Assembly: GCF_009377175.1 (NCBI RefSeq)
Contig: NZ_VJZD01000032.1
Location: 1 to 54,374 of the forward strand
Reading direction: 5' to 3'
DNA length: 54,374 bases
Origin: Streptomyces adustus
GTDB lineage: Bacteria; Actinomycetota; Actinomycetes; Streptomycetales; Streptomycetaceae
Below are positions 41,495 to 50,087 of this stretch, piece after piece. The notes under the pieces are model-generated. The model made no database searches. It worked only from the letters and a program-made list of their open reading frames with translations, and was not told the origin of the DNA. Both the position numbers and the translations under genes were made by a program. How positions within the stretch are numbered: the stretch's first letter is position 1; each line of letters opens with the position of its first letter.

Positions 41495-41530
41495 TTCAGT
41501 ATTTTGAATGACAGAGTTCACCACATTGAA
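41495..41530. promoter_or_regulatory. Paired TTCA-N6-TGAA operators between XRE-cupin and DMT genes
   Basis: TTCAGTATTTTGAA (41495-41508) and TTCACCACATTGAA (41517-41530) are 22 bp apart centre to centre, two helical turns. A third partial site, GTTCACCGAAC, follows about 30 bases later. Strong candidates for the XRE-cupin protein's binding sites. Confidence 0.65.
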
Positions 41531-41581
41531 CTACTGTGTGGTGCACCCGATCGTTCACCGAACTGTACTGCGAGGCACCCC

Positions 41582-42439
41582 GTGACAGCACTCTTCGCCC
41601 TGGCCACCAGCCTGCTGTGGGGCTTGGCCGACTTCGGCGGCGGGGTGCTGACCCGGCGGATCCCGGCGCTGAGCGTCGTCGTGGTCTCCCAGGGGATCGC
41701 CGCGGTCGTGCTCGGCGCGATCGTGGTGGCCACCGGAGGGTGGAGCGAGGCCGGACCGCGGCTGTGGTTCGCGTTCGCCGCCGGTCTGGTCGGCCCGGTC
41801 GCGCTGCTCTCCTTCTACAAGGCACTCGCCCTGGGCCCGATGGGGGTCGTCTCCCCGCTGGCCACCCTGAGCGTCGCCGTCCCCGTCGGCGTGGGCCTCT
41901 TCCTCGGCGAGCGCCCCGGACTGACGCAGGCCGCGGGGATCGCCGTCGCCGTCACGGGTGTCGTGCTCGCGGGCGGCCCGCAGCTCAGGGGCGCCGGCGT
42001 GCAGCGCCAAGCCATCCTGCTGACCCTGGTCGCCGCGCTCGGCTTCGGCACGGTCTTCGCGCTGATCGCCGAGGCGTCGACCACGGTCACCGGCCTGTTC
42101 CTGGCCCTGTTCGTGCAGCGCCTGACGAACGTGACCGTGGGCGGCGCCGCGCTGTACGCCGCCACGCGCCGCGGCGCCCCGGCCCTTCCGGCGGGCGGCT
42201 TCCCCTGGGCCTCGCTCCCGGCGCTCGCCTTCGTCGGCCTCGCCGACGTCGCGGCCAACGGCACGTACTCCGTGGCCGCCCAGCACGGGCCGATCACGGT
42301 CGCCGCCGTGCTCGCCTCGCTCTACCCGGTGGTGACGGCGCTGGCCGCGCGCGGTTTTCTCAGCGAACGGCTGCGCGCCGTCCAGGCGGCGGGCGCGGGT
42401 CTGGCCCTGGTGGGCACGCTGCTGCTGGCGACCGGCTGA
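41582..42439 (+). CDS. EamA/DMT-family transporter
   Basis: A 285-residue EamA-type transporter with about ten membrane segments in two repeats (first: LFALATSLLWGLADFGGGVL; second begins near AILLTLVAALGFGTVFALIA), including LALGPMGVVSPLATLSVAVP and the C-terminal GAGLALVGTLLLATG. The start is the GTG at 41582; upstream in-frame codons lie in the operator region. Control by the divergent XRE-cupin regulator is likely. The substrate is unknown. Confidence 0.9.
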   Translation: MTALFALATSLLWGLADFGGGVLTRRIPALSVVVVSQGIAAVVLGAIVVATGGWSEAGPRLWFAFAAGLVGPVALLSFYKALALGPMGVVSPLATLSVAVPVGVGLFLGERPGLTQAAGIAVAVTGVVLAGGPQLRGAGVQRQAILLTLVAALGFGTVFALIAEASTTVTGLFLALFVQRLTNVTVGGAALYAATRRGAPALPAGGFPWASLPALAFVGLADVAANGTYSVAAQHGPITVAAVLASLYPVVTALAARGFLSERLRAVQAAGAGLALVGTLLLATG

Positions 42440-42490
42440 GCCGACGGGCCGGTCCCGGCGGTCGCGTGGCACCCCGCCCCCCGAGGAGGG

Positions 42491-43282
42491 TCAGGGCTCC
42501 AGCCGGGCCAGTTTCGCCACGGTCTCCTCGTCGAGGCCCGCCAGTGCCGCCAACTGGTCGGAGGTGACCCCGTCCGGGACCGGCACCGGCGCGGGGGTGC
42601 GCAGCGGCGGCTGCCAGCCCTCGGCCGGCGTCCAGCGCCGTACGACCCGGGCGGGCGCCCCGGCCACCACGGCGTGGTCGGGCACGGTCCCCCGTACGAC
42701 CGCGCCCGCGGCCACCACGACATTGCGTCCGATCCGGGCACCCGGCAGGATCACCGCCCCCGTGCCTATCCAGCAGCCCGGCCCGATCTCCACCGGCTCC
42801 ATCCGCGGCCACTGCTTGCCGATGGGCTCGTGCGGATCGTCGTAGGAGTGGTTGGTGGAGGTGACGTAGACGTACGGCCCGAAGTAGCAGTCGCTGCCGA
42901 TGGTGACCGTCGTGTCGGCGATGACATGGCTGCCGCGGCCGAGCACGACCCCGTCGCCTATGCGCAGGATCGGGTCCGGGCCCAGATCGAGGTCGGGCAT
43001 CAGGCCCGCGGTGAGGGTGACCTGTTCGCCGACGATGCAGTGGGAGCCGAGATGGATCCACGGCTCGCCGAACACGGTGCCGAGCGGGAAGGCGAGCCGG
43101 GTGGCCGGGCCGATCGAGCCGAAGCGGAAACGCCCCGGATGTTCGGCGCTGACGGAGCCCGCGCGCTGCACCTGGGCCCAGCCCGCGTGGACGGCCCGCT
43201 GGGCGAGGTCGCGCCACCAGGATGAGAACGTGTTCTTGCGCTTCGGCACCCGCTCACCGTAGTCGGCGGGTGCCGCGCCCAT
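42491..43282 (-). CDS. Left-handed beta-helix acyltransferase (hexapeptide repeat)
   Basis: A 263-residue WbbJ/maltose-acetyltransferase-like protein. Hexapeptide repeats run from about residue 80 to 205 (VVLGRGSHVIADTTVTIGSD, CWIGTGAVILPGARIGRNVV). The catalytic His is in STNHSYDD. A C-terminal extension of about 50 residues contains PDGVTSDQLAALAGLDEETV. The ATG at 43282 is taken, but a GTG at 43249 (VPKRKNTFSSWW) with GGTGAG upstream is equally plausible and would remove 11 residues. It acts on an unknown sugar or lipid acceptor. Confidence 0.87.
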   Translation of the reverse strand: MGAAPADYGERVPKRKNTFSSWWRDLAQRAVHAGWAQVQRAGSVSAEHPGRFRFGSIGPATRLAFPLGTVFGEPWIHLGSHCIVGEQVTLTAGLMPDLDLGPDPILRIGDGVVLGRGSHVIADTTVTIGSDCYFGPYVYVTSTNHSYDDPHEPIGKQWPRMEPVEIGPGCWIGTGAVILPGARIGRNVVVAAGAVVRGTVPDHAVVAGAPARVVRRWTPAEGWQPPLRTPAPVPVPDGVTSDQLAALAGLDEETVAKLARLEP

Positions 43283-43357
43283 GGCGTCGGCGCCCTGTGA
43301 TCTTCACCCCACCGGTGGCGTACGGTGCCGGTGTACGACGGACACGAGGAGACGGCG

Positions 43358-43888
43358 ATGACGCACAGGGCGCTGATCACGGGCATCGGCGGCAGGGAAC
43401 CGAGGGTGGACGCGGCGGCCTTCACGGCGCCCACCTCCACGGTGATCGGCGACGTGACACTGGAGGCCGGGGCGAGCATCTGGTACGGGGCGGTGCTGCG
43501 CGGCGACGTGGAGCGGATCTCGGTCGGCGCGAGCAGCAACATCCAGGACAACTGCACCCTGCACGCCGACCCCGGCTTCCCCGTGACGGTGGGCGAGCGG
43601 GTCTCCGTCGGGCACAACGCCGTCGTGCACGGGGCGACGGTCGGCGACGACTGTCTGATCGGCATGGGCGCGACGGTGCTGAACGGCGCGGTGATCGGCG
43701 CCGGCTCGCTGGTCGCGGCGCAGGCGCTGGTGCCGCAGGGCATGCAGGTGCCACCGGGCTCCCTGGTCGCGGGCGTCCCGGCGAAGGTCCGGCGGGAGCT
43801 GACCGAGGAGGAGCGGCAGGGGATCACCCTGAACGGCACGATGTACGCGGAACTCGCCAAGGCCCACCGCGAGGCGCACGAGGGCTGA
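43358..43888 (+). CDS. Gamma-carbonic-anhydrase-like protein
   Basis: A 176-residue left-handed beta-helix protein of the gamma-CA/YrdA family. The signature RGDVERISVGASSNIQDNCT is followed by LHADP and VSVGHNAVVHGATVGDDCLI, which provide the three metal-binding His residues. It ends with GVPAKVRRELTEEE, typical of the family. Carbonic anhydrase activity is possible but many members lack it. The ATG at 43358 has GAGGAGAC upstream. Confidence 0.92.
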   Translation: MTHRALITGIGGREPRVDAAAFTAPTSTVIGDVTLEAGASIWYGAVLRGDVERISVGASSNIQDNCTLHADPGFPVTVGERVSVGHNAVVHGATVGDDCLIGMGATVLNGAVIGAGSLVAAQALVPQGMQVPPGSLVAGVPAKVRRELTEEERQGITLNGTMYAELAKAHREAHEG

Positions 43889-43947
43889 GCCGCGCAGCCA
43901 ACCTGCCCTGACAGCACTCAGGTGATCACAGAGGTCGTTGCGGCCGT

Positions 43948-44598
43948 CTATTCGGCGGCCGGAACAGCCTCACGCTCGTCCGCCGTCTGCCGCGCCGCCG
44001 TCTTCTTCGCGCGGCGCTTGATCACCAGCATCGACGTCAGTCCGACGAGCACGGCCGCCGCCAGCCCCAGGTACGAGAACCGCTTGAGCCAGTCCTCGGC
44101 GACGAGACCGACGTAGTAGACGACCGCGGTCGTGCCGCCCGCCCAGGCGATCCCGCCGAGCACGTTGGCGACGAGGAACTTCCAGTACGGCATCCGCAGC
44201 ACGCCCGCGAGCGGGCCGGCGAAGATGCGCAGCAGGGCGACGAAGCGGCCGAAGAACACGGCCCACATGCCCCACTTCTCGAAGGACCGCTCGGCGGTGG
44301 CGATGTGCGCCTCGCCGAAGTGCCGGGGGAACTTGTTGCCGAGCCAGGCCAGCAGGGGGCGTCCGCCCTTGCGGCCGATGGCGTAGCCGATGGAGTCGCC
44401 GATCACCGCACCGGCGACCGCGCAGGCGCCGAGCACGACGGGGTTGACTCCCCCGTGCTGCGAGGACAGCAGGGCGGCCGACACCAGGACGATCTCCCCC
44501 GGCAGCGGGATGCCCAGGCTCTCCACTCCGATGACCAGGGCCACCACGGCGTAGACGGCACCGGCGGGCACCGTGTCGAGCCATTCCTGGACGTGCAC
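43948..44598 (-). CDS. DedA-family membrane protein
   Basis: A 216-residue DedA-type membrane protein, a family involved in undecaprenyl-phosphate or lipid flipping and envelope homeostasis. Motifs are ESLGIPLPGEIVLVSAALL, GDSIGYAIGRKGG, FFGRFVALLRIFAGPLAGVL (the conserved G-F-x-R) and MPYWKFLVANVLGGIAW. About five membrane segments are present. A basic tail (KRRAKKTAARQ) is cytoplasmic. Confidence 0.92.
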   Translation of the reverse strand: MHVQEWLDTVPAGAVYAVVALVIGVESLGIPLPGEIVLVSAALLSSQHGGVNPVVLGACAVAGAVIGDSIGYAIGRKGGRPLLAWLGNKFPRHFGEAHIATAERSFEKWGMWAVFFGRFVALLRIFAGPLAGVLRMPYWKFLVANVLGGIAWAGGTTAVVYYVGLVAEDWLKRFSYLGLAAAVLVGLTSMLVIKRRAKKTAARQTADEREAVPAAE

Positions 44599-44691
44599 CG
44601 CGGCTTCCTCCCGTTGTGTCCCGTGTCTCCCGGCGCGCGCCGAAGGCGCGCACGCCGGGAAGCCTACCGGGTCACCCGGACAAGCCGGTGT

Positions 44692-45144
44692 TCAGCTGTT
44701 GGGGCGCAGGGTCCACAGGACCGTCATCTCCGTGGTCACGGCACCGTCCTCGCGCTGGATGGCGACGGAGACGGGGAACTCGGGACGCTTGCCCTCGTCG
44801 AGCTCGGCGACGACCTCCGCGATCGGGCGGCCGAGCGTGGCCGTGGCCCGCACCGGGCCGAGCGCGATCTTCTTGAAGGCGATCTCCGCGTTGACCGGCA
44901 GCGGCACGGCACGGTCGAGCTGGTCGCCGAAGGCCGCCAGGACGATCGCGCCGCTGGCCGACTCACCGAGGGTGAACATCGCTCCGGCGTGCGGCCCGCC
45001 GACGTGGTTGCGGTACTCGCTCTGGTCCGGGAGGGCGAGGACGGCCCGCTCCGGGGTGGTCTCCAGGTACTCCAGGTTCAGGGTCCGAACCATGGGCACC
45101 GTGGCGGCGAGCATCTCGCCGATCGACATCTGGTCTGCGCTCAT
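44692..45144 (-). CDS. Hotdog-fold thioesterase-like protein (DUF4442 type)
   Basis: A 150-residue hotdog-fold protein resembling PaaI/DUF4442 thioesterases. NHVGGPHAGAMFTLGES contains the usual helix entry. No clear catalytic Asp/Glu could be assigned with certainty. The ATG at 45144 begins MSADQMSIGEML; a longer frame upstream runs through the promoter. It diverges from a secreted-type protein gene. Confidence 0.85.
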   Translation of the reverse strand: MSADQMSIGEMLAATVPMVRTLNLEYLETTPERAVLALPDQSEYRNHVGGPHAGAMFTLGESASGAIVLAAFGDQLDRAVPLPVNAEIAFKKIALGPVRATATLGRPIAEVVAELDEGKRPEFPVSVAIQREDGAVTTEMTVLWTLRPNS

Positions 45145-45249
45145 GAACCAGATGTTACCCACGAGTAGTCTTCGCTGGCCAGATCCGTGGCGCCTCCATC
45201 GGTACGTGCCTGACAAAGGGCGGTGACCGATTCGTGTCCCGGGCGGCAC

Positions 45250-45255
45250 TAGGGT
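45250..45255 (+). promoter_or_regulatory. -10 box TAGGGT
   Basis: TAGGGT, a typical Streptomyces -10, lies eight bases before the ATG at 45264 without a Shine-Dalgarno sequence, suggesting a leaderless mRNA. Confidence 0.45.
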
Positions 45256-45263
45256 TGCTCGCC

Positions 45264-46298
45264 ATGTGGCCAGGACAGCAGCCGCCCGGGGGCGAGCAGA
45301 ACCCGCAGGGACAGAACCCGCAGGGGCAGAACAACCCGTACCAGCAGCCGGGGTACCAGGCGCCGAATCCGTATCAGCAGCCCGGCTATCAGCAGCCCAA
45401 CCCGTATGAGCAGCAGCCTCAGTGGGGCGCGCCCATACCCGCCGGCGCGCCCCAGCCGCAGCCTGGCGGCGGCGGTGGCGGCAACCGGACCAAGCTGGTC
45501 GCGATCCTGGCGGCGACGGCCGTCGTCGTGGCGGCCGGCGTCACCGGGTACCTGGTCCTGGGCAAGGACAAGGACGAGGTCGAGGTCTACGGCAAGGACA
45601 AGAAGCCCAGCGCTTCCGCGTCCACGAAGCCGAGCGACCCGAGTGCCACGGCGTCCGGCGCGGACGACAATCCGCGCGGCAACGAGACCGAGAAGCCGAC
45701 GGTCGCGGGCTGGAAGGTCGTCGTGAACCCCAAGTGGGGCATCGCCTTCGACGTGCCGGCCGACTGGGAGGTCCAGTCCCCCGGTCTGAGCATCGGTTTC
45801 GAGGAGGACAACTCGGACGACGGCAAGCCGATCATCATCATGTCCGGAACGGCCGAGTACCAGTCGAAGTGGTGCACGTCCGACGACGACAAGGACGGCC
45901 GGACCGAGGACACCCCGCTGGCCGTGGTGGGCACCAAGGGCGGCGGCGGAGCCAAGAGCACCGACGAGGTGGCGGTCAACACCCCGGCGTGGTGGGTGTA
46001 CGGCGGCTACACCCAGCCGGACAAGAAGTCGATCACGTTCGACAAGAAGGCCACGCCCTACACGACCGCCTCGGGCGTCAAGGGCAGTTACGCCTGGGCA
46101 CAGTCCGCCCACACGCCCCAGAAGGGCAAGTGCGCCAGCGACGGCAAGGCGATCACGTTCGGGTTCAAGAACTCCGCCGACGACTTCGTCTCCTGGAACC
46201 TGTACGGGGCCACGGGCGTCGACAAGGAGGTCCCGAAGGCGACCATCATGAAGATCCTCAGCACGGTCCGGCTGCACGGGGAACCGACCCGCAGCTGA
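45264..46298 (+). CDS. Pro/Gln-rich single-pass membrane protein, extracytoplasmic domain
   Basis: A 344-residue protein of unknown function. Residues 1-75 are a cytoplasmic low-complexity region with repeats of NPYQQPGYQ type. One membrane segment follows (LVAILAATAVVVAAGVTGYL, about 79-98). Then come a charged and Ser/Thr/Pro-rich linker and an outer domain of about 190 residues (WGIAFDVPADWEVQSPGLSI) with two Cys (WCTSDDD and KGKCASDG) likely to form a disulfide. This layout is common among actinobacterial envelope proteins. The ligand is unknown. Confidence 0.87.
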   Translation: MWPGQQPPGGEQNPQGQNPQGQNNPYQQPGYQAPNPYQQPGYQQPNPYEQQPQWGAPIPAGAPQPQPGGGGGGNRTKLVAILAATAVVVAAGVTGYLVLGKDKDEVEVYGKDKKPSASASTKPSDPSATASGADDNPRGNETEKPTVAGWKVVVNPKWGIAFDVPADWEVQSPGLSIGFEEDNSDDGKPIIIMSGTAEYQSKWCTSDDDKDGRTEDTPLAVVGTKGGGGAKSTDEVAVNTPAWWVYGGYTQPDKKSITFDKKATPYTTASGVKGSYAWAQSAHTPQKGKCASDGKAITFGFKNSADDFVSWNLYGATGVDKEVPKATIMKILSTVRLHGEPTRS

Positions 46299-46414
46299 CC
46301 GGCAAGGCCCGGCGGCGGCCCCGGCGTTCCACGCGTACGGCCGACGGGTGACCTCACGGCGCCTGCCCGCGCCCGGGGTTCACCCGCCGGACCGGGTCCG
46401 GGGCCGCGTGAAAG

Positions 46415-47362
46415 CTACTCCTCGTCCGTGCCCTTCTGAGGGCGCGTGACACCGATTTCCAGTTCGGCGCCCTCCTGGGCGCGCATATGCAGGACGTCGC
46501 CGATGAACAGGTCGTACACCAGCACTCCGATCACACCGCCCACCAGCGGGCCGACGATCGGAATCCAGAAGTAATTGCTGAACGACCCCGCCGATGTCCC
46601 CGGCATCGCGAGATCCCCCCACCCGGCGGCCCAGGTGAACAGGCGGGGGCCGAAGTCACGGGCCGGGTTGATGGCATATCCGGCGTTCGCACCGTAGGAC
46701 ATGCCGATCGCCGCGACGACGAATCCGATGATCAGCGGACCCAGATTCGCTTTCACGGCGGTATTGCGCAGATCGACGACGGCGACGATCAGCATCACCA
46801 GGAACGCCGTGCCCACGATCTGGTCGATCAGCGGTCCCCAGATTCCGCCGTGGAAATACGGCGCCGGGAATGTCCCGAAGATGGAGAACGACGCGAGCGT
46901 GTGCCCGTTGGTCTTCGGGCCCTTCATCGCGGCGTCGAAGGTGTTGATCGCGTCGTGGTACACCCCGTACACGAGCGCGGCCCCGGTGAAGGCGCCGAGC
47001 AGTTGCGACAGCATGTACGGCGCGACCTTGACCCAGGCGAACCTGCGCCGTACCGCGAACGCCAGCGTCACCGCCGGATTGAGGTGTGCCCCGCTCACCC
47101 CGCCTGCCACGTACACCCCGAAGACGACCGCGAACGCCCAGCCCCAGGTGATCAGCAGCCAGTCCCCGGCTCCCCAGAAGAAGGTCGTCGGCCCCGACGT
47201 ACGGCCCGATCCCGGCAGCGCCGCGACCGTCATGGCCACCACCCCGCAGCCGAAGGCGATGAGGACCAGGGTCCCCAGGAACTCGGCCAGGCATTCGCCC
47301 CACAGGCCTTCCCGACGTCTGAGCCGGGAGGGCTTGATGAGCGGCGAGACCTCCGCAGCCAT
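46415..47362 (-). CDS. MIP-family channel (glycerol facilitator-like)
   Basis: A 315-residue aquaporin-superfamily channel with six membrane segments and two half-helices. The first NPA motif is SGAHLNPAVTLAFAV; the second is GYAINPARDFGPRLF, whose Asp after the Arg marks the glycerol-facilitator branch. It is longer than typical GlpF. No glycerol kinase or glycerol-3-phosphate dehydrogenase gene lies alongside, so this is probably a second, stand-alone solute channel. GGAGGAACC precedes the ATG, and a direct repeat lies just upstream of that. Confidence 0.93.
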   Translation of the reverse strand: MAAEVSPLIKPSRLRRREGLWGECLAEFLGTLVLIAFGCGVVAMTVAALPGSGRTSGPTTFFWGAGDWLLITWGWAFAVVFGVYVAGGVSGAHLNPAVTLAFAVRRRFAWVKVAPYMLSQLLGAFTGAALVYGVYHDAINTFDAAMKGPKTNGHTLASFSIFGTFPAPYFHGGIWGPLIDQIVGTAFLVMLIVAVVDLRNTAVKANLGPLIIGFVVAAIGMSYGANAGYAINPARDFGPRLFTWAAGWGDLAMPGTSAGSFSNYFWIPIVGPLVGGVIGVLVYDLFIGDVLHMRAQEGAELEIGVTRPQKGTDEE

Positions 47363-47369
47363 GGTTCCT

Positions 47370-47393
47370 CCAAGACCGTCGTCAAGACCGTCA
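47370..47393. repeat. 12-bp direct repeat upstream of the MIP channel gene
   Basis: CCAAGACCGTCG followed directly by TCAAGACCGTCA (core CAAGACCGTC twice, 12-bp period). The repeat overlaps the Shine-Dalgarno sequence by one or two bases and lies eight bases from the ATG. Confidence 0.7.
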
Positions 47394-47598
47394 CCCGAGG
47401 CGCCGCAGCGCGCTGGATCCCCTCCCTCCGATGCCGGTCATACTACCGTCGCGGGGACTTCCGGGCGCGACGGCGGCATTTCCGCACCCCGGTCGGACCG
47501 CCGAATGCGACGGGAAATCCGGAGAGCGCCAACCCTGTTTCACGCACCTCCTTTTGCGCATCGCGCCGTTCTGTGCATCTCGTTCTTCCGCCCGTTGT

Positions 47599-48444
47599 TC
47601 AGCCGATACCGAAAGCGCCGTCGGGGGGTACGGGCGACGGTACGGCGTCCTCGTCCCGTACCGGGCGCGCGTCGCCCGTGAAGTCGCGCAGCGCCGCCCC
47701 GTGCTCGACGCGCGCCGGGAAGGCGTCGGCGGCGGTCCGGCGGGCCAGGGCGGCGGTGTCGAGCGGGTGCCGCGCGGCGACGAGCACCGCGTTCCCGAAG
47801 CGACGGCCGCGCAGCACGCCCGGTTCGGCGATCAGTACGAGTTCCGGGAACACCTCCGCGAAGGTGGCGAGTTGGGAGCGCAGGAAGGCGAACGGGGCGG
47901 CGTCGGCGAGGTTGGCGAGGTAGACACCGCCGTCGCGCAGGACCCGCCCGGCCTCGCGGGCGTAGCCGAGGGACGTGAGGTGCGCGGGGACGCGGGAGCC
48001 GCCGAAGACGTCGGCGACCAGGACGTCGGCCGAGTCGTCGGGGGCGGCCTCCAGCCAGCGGCGGGCGTCGGCGGCGTGCAGGGTGACGCCCGCGTCGTCC
48101 GGAAGCGGGAGATGCTCGGCGACCAGGTCCAACAGGCCCCGGTCGGCCTCGACGACATCCTGCCGGGATCCGGGCCTGGTCGCGGCCAGGTAGCGGGGCA
48201 GGGTGAACGCGCCTCCGCCGAGGTGCAGCGCGTCCAGCGGACGCCCGGCCCGGGTGACGGTGTCCAGGACGTGCCCGAGCCTGCGCGCGTACTCGAACTC
48301 CAGGTGCGTCGGCTCGTCCAGGTCGACGTACGACTGCGGTGCCCCGTCGACGGTCAGCAGCCAGGCCCGTTCCCGGTCGACGTCGGGCATCAGCTTGGCG
48401 AACCCGTGATCGACGGCTCGGCTTACGGGTATGGGCTCGTTCAC
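47599..48444 (-). CDS. Spermidine-synthase-like/SAM-dependent methyltransferase fold protein
   Basis: A 281-residue protein of the spermidine synthase fold. The nucleotide-binding motif I is LDALHLGGGAFTLPRYLA. VVEADRGLLDLVAEHLP is motif II, and LHAADARRWL and DVLVADVFGG follow; the aspartate pattern resembles spermidine synthase. A putrescine-specific set of residues is not evident, so it could be a methyltransferase. The start is GTG at 48444. The C-terminal tail (PSPVPPDGAFGIG) is variable. Confidence 0.87.
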   Translation of the reverse strand: MNEPIPVSRAVDHGFAKLMPDVDRERAWLLTVDGAPQSYVDLDEPTHLEFEYARRLGHVLDTVTRAGRPLDALHLGGGAFTLPRYLAATRPGSRQDVVEADRGLLDLVAEHLPLPDDAGVTLHAADARRWLEAAPDDSADVLVADVFGGSRVPAHLTSLGYAREAGRVLRDGGVYLANLADAAPFAFLRSQLATFAEVFPELVLIAEPGVLRGRRFGNAVLVAARHPLDTAALARRTAADAFPARVEHGAALRDFTGDARPVRDEDAVPSPVPPDGAFGIG

Positions 48445-48518
48445 CGTCCCATTGTGCCCGCGCGACCGGTCCCGACCGGCCCGCACCGGGGCGCCTGCCT
48501 GTACGGAGGCACCCCGGA

Positions 48519-48555
48519 CCCGGGCACGGGGACCGGGAGCGTCCCCGTGCCCGGG
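48519..48555 (-). terminator. 15-bp hairpin terminator of tuf3
   Basis: CCCGGGCACGGGGAC and its exact complement with a 7-base loop, beginning eleven bases downstream of the tuf3 stop on the minus strand. Confidence 0.85.
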
Positions 48556-48565
48556 CGGCGTGCCG

Positions 48566-49735
48566 TCACTCGACGGCGGTCACGCTGCCCGCGCCGACCG
48601 TCCGGCCGCCCTCGCGGATGGCGAAGCCGAGCCCCGGCTCCAGCGGCACCTCGCGTCCCAGCTCGACGGTCATCGTGACCGTGTCACCGGGGCGGGCGAC
48701 CGCGACCTCGCCGAGGTCGACGTCGCCGACCACGTCCGCGGTACGGATGTAGAACTGCGGCCGGTAGCCGGTCGACACCGGGGTGGTGCGGCCGCCCTCA
48801 CGCCCCGACAGCACGTACACCCGCGCCGTGAAGCGGCGCCGGGGCACGACGCTGCCGGGCGCCGCGACGACGTGCCCGCGCCGGACGGCGTCGCGTGGCA
48901 CCCCGCGCAGCAGCAGCGCGACGTTGTCGCCGGCCTGCGCCTCCGCCATGGGCTTGCCGAAGGTCTCCACGCCGGTGACGACGCTCTCGACACCGGCGCC
49001 GAGCACCTCGACCCGGTCACCGACGTGGATCGTGCCGCGCTCGACGGCTCCGGTGACCACCGTCCCGCGGCCGGTGATGGTGAGCACGTTCTCCACCGGC
49101 AGCAGGAACGGCGCGTCCACGTACCGCTCCGGCAGGGGCACATACGTGTCCACCGCGTCGAGCAGCGCCTCGATCGACGCGGTCCAGCGCGGGTCGCCCT
49201 CCAGCGCCCCGAGCCCGGAGACCCGCACGACGGGAACGGCGTCGCCGCCGTAGCCCTGCGCGGTGAGCAGTTCGCGAACCTCCAGCTCGACCAGGTCGGC
49301 GAGCTCCTCGTCGGCCCGGTCGGCCATGGTCAGCGCGACGACCACATGGTCGACGCCCACCTGACGGGCGAGCAGCACGTGCTCGGCGGTCTGCGGCATG
49401 ATCCCGTCGAGCGCGGAGACGACGAGGATCGCCCCGTCGAGCTGCGCGGCCCCGGTGACCATGTTCTTGACGTAGTCGGCGTGACCCGGCATGTCCACGT
49501 GCGCGTAGTGCCGGGTGTCGGTCTCGTACTCGACGTGCGCGATGTTGATGGTGATGCCGCGGGCGGCCTCCTCCGGCGCCCGGTCGATGCGGTCGAAGGG
49601 GACGAAGGTGCCGGTCCCGCGGTCGGCGAGGACCTTGGTGATGGCGGCGGTCAGGGTGGTCTTGCCGTGGTCGACGTGACCCATCGTGCCGATGTTCAGA
49701 TGCGGTTTGGTGCGCACGTATGCCGTCTTGGGCAT
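48566..49735 (-). CDS. tuf3: Elongation factor Tu-3, divergent
   Basis: A 389-residue EF-Tu, shorter than the usual 397 and clearly divergent, matching the extra tuf3 gene of Streptomyces, known to be stress/stringent-response linked in S. coelicolor. Intact features are the P-loop GHVDHGKT (19-26), switch I RGITIN with Thr62, DMPGHADY with His85, and the domain 2 [11 protein letters not shown]. The G4 motif NKxD reads TMAD (136-139), losing Asn and Lys that contact guanine, and G5 SAL reads SGL (173-175). It stands alone, with no fusA or rpsL beside it. The start ATG has AGGT upstream and a structured leader. Confidence 0.95.
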   Translation of the reverse strand: MPKTAYVRTKPHLNIGTMGHVDHGKTTLTAAITKVLADRGTGTFVPFDRIDRAPEEAARGITINIAHVEYETDTRHYAHVDMPGHADYVKNMVTGAAQLDGAILVVSALDGIMPQTAEHVLLARQVGVDHVVVALTMADRADEELADLVELEVRELLTAQGYGGDAVPVVRVSGLGALEGDPRWTASIEALLDAVDTYVPLPERYVDAPFLLPVENVLTITGRGTVVTGAVERGTIHVGDRVEVLGAGVESVVTGVETFGKPMAEAQAGDNVALLLRGVPRDAVRRGHVVAAPGSVVPRRRFTARVYVLSGREGGRTTPVSTGYRPQFYIRTADVVGDVDLGEVAVARPGDTVTMTVELGREVPLEPGLGFAIREGGRTVGAGSVTAVE

Positions 49736-49801
49736 GGCGGTACCTGGAAGCCTCTCAGTGAACCGAGCGAAGGTCCCGGCGCGGTGGGCGCGGCGGGACG
49801 G

Positions 49802-49841
49802 GGACCCCGAGGGACTGGCCGACCCTCCCCCTGCGGGGTCC
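49802..49841 (-). promoter_or_regulatory. Possible structured leader of tuf3
   Basis: GGACCCCG (49802-49809) pairs with CGGGGTCC (49834-49841), and inside it AGGG pairs with CCCT. It lies 67-106 bases upstream of the tuf3 start and could fold in the mRNA leader or be an attenuator. Confidence 0.35.
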
Positions 49842-50075
49842 GCCGGAATGTCCGGAGAGGGTCAGCTTCGGGCGCCGTCTACTGCTGCGACGAACACGGG
49901 AACGGCAGCCTTCGGCGCATCCGCGACCGCGGATGCTGCGAGGTGGAAGGCGTACCGGAACATGACGCCGATCCTCGCCGACGCGTCCCCGCGCGTCGAA
50001 TGGTTTTCCGGCCGGCGCCTCGCGCGCGGCGGCGTCTTCTCCAGGGCCGTACGGCGATCACACGCGTCCGTCGGT

Positions 50076-50081
50076 TACTGT
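50076..50081 (+). promoter_or_regulatory. -10 box TACTGT
   Basis: TACTGT ends seven bases before the ATG at 50088; no Shine-Dalgarno sequence, so the transcript is probably leaderless. Confidence 0.45.
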
Positions 50082-50087
50082 CACCGA

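Larger units (their letters stand above)
49736..50087. other. 352-bp divergent intergenic region (tuf3 leader / TVP38 promoter)
   Basis: It contains the tuf3 leader with a hairpin at 49802-49841, GC-rich sequence with no convincing ORF or tRNA, and the -10 box of the right-hand gene at 50076. A tuf3 promoter was not identified. Confidence 0.5.

Noticed and set aside
41518..41733. Small minus-strand ORF inside the second DMT gene and its promoter
   Set aside because: No Shine-Dalgarno sequence, shadow composition, and it would cover the operator pair.
49740..50087. A tRNA or small RNA gene in the tuf3 spacer
   Set aside because: No cloverleaf or CCA-type end could be formed by eye; only the leader hairpin is supported.
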